Below the pieces are notes generated by a model. It made no database searches. It saw nothing but the letters and a program-made list of their open reading frames with translations, and was not told the DNA's origin. From Physocladia obscura (Eukaryota; Chytridiomycota; Chytridiomycetes; Chytridiales; Chytriomycetaceae): a stretch of 12,737 nt of DNA. Below are positions 7,981-12,737 of this stretch, in pieces. Both the position numbers and the translations under genes were made by a program. Location: NCBI GenBank assembly GCA_027596945.1, contig JADGJH010000972.1, positions 1 to 12,737 of the forward strand, read 5' to 3'. The stretch's first letter is position 1. Each line of letters opens with the position of its first letter.

Positions 7981-8860
7981 ACTATCTGCCTGCAAGTCAT
8001 TGGTGCTGTCTGACATAACCAACAGTAAAAGTGCAATGCTTTAACCATATGATTGCATCCATAGGTAGCCTTCATTCCCTGGTTAACTATACAAGTCTTT
8101 TATTTGGGCAAGATCTCCCTCTTTTCCCCACAATTAAAAACTTGAATGAACTATGATCCAGTAAAGCTGGTGTGGTTGCCTTGATCATGTGCAAGTCATT
8201 GTGAAACTAGAACAAAACTAAATCTATTGTTGAACATTTTGAAAAATGACATTCAAAAAATTATCGCAATCATGAACAGGTAAAGTATGATGAATCCCAT
8301 GACAGAAAGGATTAAGCAAGTAAGAGTTTTCAGAGTTATGAATGATATGTCCACTAAGTGCATCCTTTTGGCAGTTTAAACACTCCAGCAATCATGATAA
8401 ACATCAGCATGATTATTCAAACTATCAATATGAACAATAACATTTTGTGACCAATTTTCATGTTGGAAGGTCCCAAGAGTTTCTAATTCCAGTTGGCACT
8501 AATTTTCTTATAACAGCTTTTCCAGAAACAGTCATCTGTTGCAAGCCCAATTATTGTCTATTTAAAAATCATTGTAAATGTTACAACATGTAGTCAGGGA
8601 TACATACACATGCAGATGAGGGAACTTGTGTTCACTGTCTGTCTGGCTATTTCCTTCAAAAAATCATCTATTGCAAAGCAAAGATGGCTGTACATCATTA
8701 GATTGCAATGACATATGTGGAAAGTGCAAGTCTTTAACATGAAACATCAAAACTGGATCACAAATTTCTACCATATAAATCCAACAGCCTACCTAGAAGA
8801 ATGCAGCAAATGCAAAGACTTTTGCAATGTTGATCTTGAGGACAACAGTTTGGCACATTT
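7981..8860 (+). pseudogene. Remnant of a cysteine-rich (furin-like repeat style) reading frame
   Basis: Short cysteine-rich peptides appear in shifting plus-strand frames. CVHCLSGYFLQKIIYC is at 8627-8674, GCTSLDCNDICGKCKSL at 8686-8736 and ECSKCKDFCNVD at about 8799-8834. The CxxC-x-SGYFL spacing resembles furin-like or growth-factor-receptor cysteine-rich repeats of extracellular proteins. The 10-mer TGCAAGTC(A/T)T, which would encode CKSL in context, recurs at 7991, 8190 and 8725, suggesting an originally repetitive protein. No frame stays open for long and I cannot name a family. It may be a captured host gene piece or part of an unknown element. Chance clustering of TGC/TGT codons in a CpG-depleted, TG-rich sequence is the main alternative. 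Confidence 0.25.
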
Positions 8861-8864
8861 TGCA

Positions 8865-9332
8865 TGACGCTGACAACAATTTTTGGATGAAGTATCACAT
8901 TTGAATTGGAGAATGCAAAGAAGTTGGGGATATTCCTTATATTGCCAGAAGTTGGTATTTTGTGGCAAGTTAATTTGAAGCCTAGTGTCATAACTTACAT
9001 TCTTGGCTGTTGATGGGGTTGTTGATTATTTTGAAACAGAAGGGACTTTTAATTGCAATTTATTTCTGTGATACTGGTGGACTACAACAACAAGGTGTAC
9101 AAATATTCTGGAAATTTGATGAGACAAAAATCTATACCAATTCATTCCTTGTCCATACTCTTAATCTTTTGGAATTATTATAATTTTTCTTCCAGTGTAC
9201 TACCCATTTTTCAACCCCATTGAATTCTTTTTTAAAATAGAAATTAAAGGAGCATTATGAGGACTAAAAAGTACAGAATCTGTCTCTATTTGTGGCAAAT
9301 ATTCACTTGAGCTTGTGGAATTGGCACAATAA
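8865..9332 (+). pseudogene. Tc1/mariner-type DDE transposase, catalytic core, inactivated
   Basis: One plus-strand frame carries the blocks of a DDE-superfamily (DDE_3-like) transposase. FLDEVSHLNWRMQRSWGYS begins near 8880 with the first catalytic Asp at 8886. FLAVDGVVDYFETEGTFN runs at about 9000-9053. FGIIIIFLPVYYPFFNPIEFF runs at about 9168-9230, with the catalytic Glu in NPIE at 9222. All three lie in the same frame, but stops occur between them (for example after LFL at 9068-9070, and TGA TGA at 9117-9122). The second catalytic Asp is not found in frame. A GAT at 9118-9120 sits at nearly the DD34E distance in a neighbouring frame, which would need a one-base slip. The frame runs on to a TAA at 9330. 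These enzymes cut and paste at TA dinucleotides. No terminal inverted repeats were recognised, so element limits are unknown. Confidence 0.75.
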
Positions 9333-9356
9333 AATACAATTTAGTTTTGGAATTTT
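9301..9356 (+). repeat. 56-bp repeat, copy A
   Basis: This copy is 49/56 identical to 12682-12737. It overlaps the end of the DDE transposase frame, where it encodes SLELVELAQ followed by TAA. Six of the seven differences from copy B are transitions. The three differences inside the shared nine codons are all synonymous third-position changes. Confidence 0.85.
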
Positions 9357-9675
9357 ATTATTTATTTCCAAGAATAGCACTTCTTTATAGCCCAATTCCT
9401 GTTAAGTTTAGAATTCACACACCAGGCTAATGAACTCAATTTTCTGTGGGCTGCAAGACTTCACAACTCATCTGACTAGTTAATTCCTGCTGTGCAAATT
9501 TAGCGTGGAGCTCTTCTTGGTGCTCACTTACCCATCAGGAAAACTTGCTACAATTCACCACACAGCAATACCCTGTGGAATCATCAAGAAATTGTGCTAC
9601 TTGATTATTTGACTGCTCTGTTGGCATATCTTCCAGCCATCCAGCTGCCATATCAACCTCCACCTAAACCACCAC
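9357..9675. other. Repeat-block stretch without a recognisable gene
   Basis: This stretch has one CpG only. A short open stretch around 9595-9700 encodes a Pro-rich peptide (PYQPPPKPPHVLPED), but nothing anchors it to a family. It may be the 5' part of the following broken frame. Confidence 0.4.
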
Positions 9676-10248
9676 ATGTGCTACCAGAAGACTCAGCCAA
9701 ATATTCTAAAACAAGCAATGTTGGAACTTGATAACAGTCTTGACAATGTGATTAACACAATCCAACTTGAGATGAAGGATGGAATCCAGCCTTATCTTAG
9801 GGCAGACTCTGGCATCAACCACAAAACACACAACACAATCATGCAGTGGACTCTTGGTGCTGTTACACAACATGAAGACTGTCTCAAATGTGGGCACACA
9901 CTAATATGACTTCATGCTTCTGAGTGTTCAGGGGCAGTTGATATCCTTTCAGCCTAATACCCAACTGTGAATTCACCAGTGGGCAAAGTAACCTGGCTTG
10001 ACATAGTCTTGAACAAGTTTTGCAATACCTTGCAAAAGGAAACAAACACTTACATTGATGTTGCAGCAGCAATGGATCTGATCTACATGGATTTCAAGCA
10101 CTACCAGCAACAAGTGAATGGCTTTTTGGTTGATCCAAATCAACAAGTACACAAGCCTGTGCCAAGATGTCCTCAGACTTGCATATGCCAACCTTGTGGT
10201 GTCCTTGTTGGATGTCCTCAAAACCAAAACAACTCTGGAGCAGGATAA
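9676..10248 (+). pseudogene. Unidentified broken reading frame, about 190 codons, probably of transposon origin
   Basis: A single plus-strand frame runs from 9676 to the TAA at 10246-10248 with only two or three internal stops near 9907-9960, so it reads as two ORFs (9676-9909 and 9967-10248). Readable parts include ILKQAMLELDNSLDNVINTI, VGKVTWLDIVLNKFCNTLQK and, near the end, a cysteine/proline cluster (PVPRCPQTCICQPCGVLVGC). I do not recognise a family. The Cys cluster is not a CCHC knuckle. There is no CpG in the whole stretch. It could be the first ORF of the LINE-type element further right or a separate element. An antisense ORF of the same length exists, but the plus frame is the longer continuous one. 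Confidence 0.35.
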
Positions 10249-10459
10249 CTCCAATGGTCACTCAACCAGCACTTTTACCTTGAAACATCTTTTATTTTTT
10301 GCCCTGCTACTTTTTTTCTTTATATTTTTTCAAACATTTTATGTTGAAATTTTTGGAAGGTTTCTTTTTAGTATTCTTAAGTTGGAAGTTTAAGTTTGGA
10401 GTTTTACAATGCAATAAAGTTACTGAGAACATTAGATTTAGAAGTAATCTTGTTGAAAA
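10249..10459. other. T-rich stretch with a poly(A) signal, resembling a 3' UTR
   Basis: This is a T-rich plus strand (ATTTTTTGCC, TTTTTTTCTTTATATT) ending in GGAGTTTTACAATGCAATAAAG with AATAAA at 10413-10418. It follows the unidentified broken frame directly. A similar T-rich run ending in TTTGGAGTTGAAATAATAAA lies at 11220-11396, so the two could be related 3' ends. Confidence 0.35.
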
Positions 10460-11220
10460 ATGACGTTTGTCACCGTTAACAAGCATCCCTTTGTTCTTTT
10501 TGAAGCAGCACTAGCAAAGTGCATTTGCAACTTTGTTTGTTGCCTGACCCCAGGCTGCAAGTCCACAACTCTCATGTCACATGAGATCAGTGGGAACCTG
10601 AACCAATTCAGGTTTGCATACATTCAACTTAAGTGCAGGATATGCAATTGCAGGTGCCACCTTGATGCTGCACTCTGCAAAGGCAAGACTGTGTTGGCCA
10701 ACCTCCTGGCAGAGTGATAAGCAGAGCACTTAAAGTTCCTGCTGGTACAGCTTGAAAAAAAGTGCCTGTGCACAGAGTTGACACTGAGCACCAACAAATC
10801 AGATTCGCAATTGACAACTGGATTGAGATTGCAGATAGTGGTTGGCAGTGCTGACAAAGAGATGCTGTCTGTTGCCCCAATCATGGCAGCTGCAGAATGA
10901 GCCACACCAAGCAACACTCTAACAGGCGGTGCACCCAAAACAAACTAAATAGTGGACAGTGCCACCCAAAATGATGTGACAGTGACTACCACAACAAGGA
11001 TCAAATTTGCCTTGTCAACTGCAATGACTATGCCATTTTGCTTTGGAAGCATGGCTGTGTCAGTGCCCAGCTGTTTTCACTGCCAATCTTTACTGGATAA
11101 CAGCCTGGCAGAGTTATGCCAACATCAGTGACTTCCAAACTGCCAGTGTTTTTCAGACCAACAATGCCGTCCTGTGAGATTTTCACATGATGGTTGTGTT
11201 TGTTCAAAACTCCTTGACTT
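10460..11220 (+). pseudogene. Unidentified cysteine-rich broken reading frame upstream of the LINE endonuclease
   Basis: The frame opens at 10460 for 85 codons. It has eleven cysteines (including CICNFVCC, TPGCKSTTL and CRICNCRCH) and then continues past stops as readable sequence such as TELTLSTNKSDSQLTTGL. Its place before an endonuclease region would suit a LINE first ORF with a zinc-binding segment, but I see no clear CCHC knuckle and no family match. Low CpG (about five) ties it to the repeat block. The identity is unknown. Confidence 0.3.
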
Positions 11221-11238
11221 TATCTGATAATTATTTTT

Positions 11239-11301
11239 GTAAATATTTATTTATATTTTGTAAATATTTTTTTATATTTTGTATATATTTGTTTATTTAT
11301 T
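11239..11301. repeat. Three tandem 21-bp units (minisatellite)
   Basis: Units start with GTAAATATTT or GTATATATTT at 11239, 11260 and 11281, each 21 bp and very A/T-rich. Units 1 and 2 differ at one position; unit 3 is more diverged. The period is a multiple of three, so one frame reads a repeated seven-residue aromatic peptide, which probably has no biological meaning. Confidence 0.75.
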
Positions 11302-11559
11302 GGTTGTCTGTTTGGTTCTTTTTGATTATTCATGTTTTGGGTTTTCTTATTAATTTGTTTTGTTTCTCTTTGGGTTTTGGAGTTGAAATAATAAATTGAA
11401 GATGTTCTGAAAAATGGCATGTTGTTTGCAGAATGCAAACAGCTCTGCAAGGCTAGTGGTGCATCAAACTCAACTGGTGTCTCTGCACCACCACAGGTCT
11501 TCCACCATGAGAATGACAATTGAGCTGTTGTACTGGACTCACAGCAGCCAAAGGGATAA

Positions 11560-12681
11560 GTGCAAACTTTTCTTTACACTCCTTTATCCCCTGCCTTCCA
11601 TGGCACTTGGGACAGATCTAGCAATGCTGTGGAATGATAGTGGATATTATTTTTAGTGCACCATCCCCTGGATGGCATATTCCCCAGAACTAGGAGGCAT
11701 CAGTATTGCCATAAATGGAGTGGACTGCCTGATGATTGGACCAGCAAATACAAGCTTGCAAAGATAAGTTTACCCCCAGGCAACAGGACACAGTCTGGTG
11801 ACCAGGGCAATGGGTAATGAGGCAGCTCTAGATACTGACATTGACAGAGTGCAGCCTGAGTGTAAAGAGAAAGGTTTGTGTTGCTGGTGGTGCAATTCTT
11901 AGAGCTGAAGTTCTGAGCTTGGTGTTGCAAATTCAGGCATCAGACAGGGGCATCCTGGACCTTATTTTTGCAAATTTTCCCATTACTGACTTTGTGGTTC
12001 ATGAACAGGAATCACTGGGAGGATCTGATCATAGGCCACTGATGTTCTATATACCACTAGATATTGCACCAACTGACTGGCAATTTTCACATTGGAACAT
12101 TTGTCATTTCACACAGCCTAAATATGCAAAGAAATACTTGGCAGAATTGGGAAAAACACAGCAAAAGACCCAGAGTGCTCTGGTTGATCTTGAAAAGACT
12201 CTTGAAAGCCCTGCAGCAGGGGCAAATGGTGCTGGTGAATGCACCCTAGTGACACCATTTGGTCCTGCTGCAGACATTTCATCTTTGGGAAGTACTTCTT
12301 CTTCTGTTGTTTTTTGTTTTGCCACTCACAGAAACAACAGAGAACAGTTACAAAGCTGTGGACTCAGCTTGGTCTGGAATTTGTGAGTGGATTGATGGAG
12401 CAGCTGCAGCATCAATTGGTTGACTTGTGGTGACTGACAGACTGCCATCAAAATTCTGGACTGAGGAACTGGAACAACAGCATGAAATAATTTGTGGACA
12501 GCTTGTGAAAGTACAGGATGCAATTGAGAGCAAACTCCCACACCAGATTATCAAGGATATGGTGGCAGAGCTGGTTCAGGCGCAGCAAGACTATTGGGCA
12601 GACATGCCTGATAGGAAGTGCACGCTGTTTGAGGATGTTGTGGACAAAATGACTGTACCTTGTTGAATCCTGCAAAGGCAG
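11560..12681 (+). mobile_element. LINE-type non-LTR retrotransposon remnant: apurinic-like endonuclease and linker to the reverse transcriptase
   Basis: Three plus-strand frames together give the layout of a LINE ORF2 N-terminal half. Around 11630-11755 there is DSGYYF, then YSPELGGISIAIN, like the GY...GGVAI strand of the endonuclease. Around 11760-11800 there is KISLPPGNRTQ, like its YxPPxN strand. In the frame of 11841-12386 there is RGILDLIFANFPITDF, then GGSDHRPLMFYIPL, the conserved SDH motif (12024-12032) at the end of AP-endonuclease-like domains. Next come SHWNICHFTQPKYAKKYLAEL and, in another frame (12427-12666), LPSKFWTEELEQQHE and QDYWADMP. This is the charged helical linker with K/R-x-W-T-x-E-L and W-x-x-x-x that precedes the reverse transcriptase in many LINEs. 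Stops and at least two frame changes make it inactive. The reverse transcriptase itself is not seen before the window edge; either it lies beyond, or the 56-bp repeat at 12682 marks a break. Confidence 0.68.
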
Positions 12682-12737
12682 ATTCACTTGAACTAGTGGA
12701 ATTGGCACAGTAAAGTATAATTTAGTTTTAGAATCTT
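12682..12737 (+). repeat. 56-bp repeat, copy B (runs to the window edge)
   Basis: This is the second copy of the sequence at 9301-9356, with 49 of 56 positions identical. The match continues to the last base of the window, so the true repeat is probably longer. It also reads SLELVELAQ then TAA, in a frame different from the LINE linker before it. Confidence 0.85.

Larger units (their letters stand above)
7561..12737. other. CpG-depleted repeat-rich block
   Basis: By hand count the block holds about ten CG dinucleotides in 5177 bp (near 8255, 8868, 9503, 10464, 10473, 10806, 10926, 11168, 12580 and 12622), while TG and CA are abundant. Base composition alone would predict well over one hundred. 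The genes to the left are not depleted: 1921-2040 alone has about fifteen. Known repeat biology makes cytosine methylation followed by deamination the likeliest cause. All transposon remnants in the window lie in this block. Confidence 0.8.

Noticed and set aside
11187..11399. 70-codon hydrophobic open frame on the plus strand as a membrane protein
   Set aside because: It is the translation of a 21-bp A/T tandem repeat and a T-rich tail. Hydrophobic codons follow from the composition.
9301..12737. The 56-bp direct repeat as long terminal repeats of an LTR retrotransposon
   Set aside because: Between the copies lie LINE-type endonuclease remnants but no gag-pol, integrase or primer-binding site. 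The first copy sits inside a DDE transposase frame, and the copies diverge by 12.5 percent.
1..12737. CRISPR array, prokaryotic operon, tRNA or rRNA gene
   Set aside because: No regularly spaced repeats, no ribosome-binding-site-driven gene clusters and no cloverleaf or rRNA motifs were seen. Spliced genes show a eukaryotic nuclear sequence.

Overview
The window is nuclear DNA from a eukaryote. Several conserved genes are split by short spliceosomal introns of 53 to 88 nt with GT...AG ends. These genes run on both strands, and the right side holds decayed transposable elements. The gene set (a membrane-anchored sterol 14-alpha-demethylase with fungal/animal-type motifs, a cytosolic HMG-CoA synthase, Prp39), the compact introns and the methylation-like loss of CpG in the repeats suggest an opisthokont, perhaps an early-diverging fungus. 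That placement is an inference and not firm.

Left part (about 1-3420). A minus-strand fragment of the U1 snRNP factor Prp39 lies at about 311-780, perhaps starting at 849. Its downstream exons are not recognisable before the window edge. After a gene-free stretch comes a minus-strand intronless ORF of 341 codons (1625-2650), of unknown function, with a duplicated NTYNL...DGTRxHP motif. Head-to-head with it on the plus strand (2887 to about 3420) is a decayed riboflavin kinase. It is recognisable from end to end but carries frame changes, two in-frame stops, a lost segment and a replaced catalytic glutamate.

Middle part (3488-7327). Two intact sterol-pathway genes stand head to head: CYP51/ERG11 on the minus strand (5 exons, 536 aa) and HMG-CoA synthase on the plus strand (5 exons including a 22-nt microexon, 472 aa). 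The 258-bp region between their start codons holds ATCAGCCCAC, a good match to the SREBP/Sre1 sterol regulatory element. One enzyme acts early (HMG-CoA for mevalonate) and the other late (lanosterol demethylation) in the same pathway, so a shared sterol-sensing promoter is a reasonable hypothesis.

Right part (about 7330-12737). Sequence character changes sharply. By hand count only about ten CpG dinucleotides occur from 7561 to the end, while some 60-base lines in the genes carry six to nine. This block holds a TAA microsatellite, remnants of a cysteine-rich reading frame, a broken Tc1/mariner-type DDE transposase, two unidentified broken reading frames, and a broken LINE-type retrotransposon (apurinic-like endonuclease and the linker before the reverse transcriptase). 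A 56-bp sequence occurs twice, 3.4 kb apart: at the end of the DDE reading frame and at the right window edge. The pattern fits an old repeat cluster with CpG methylation and deamination, abutting an active sterol gene pair.
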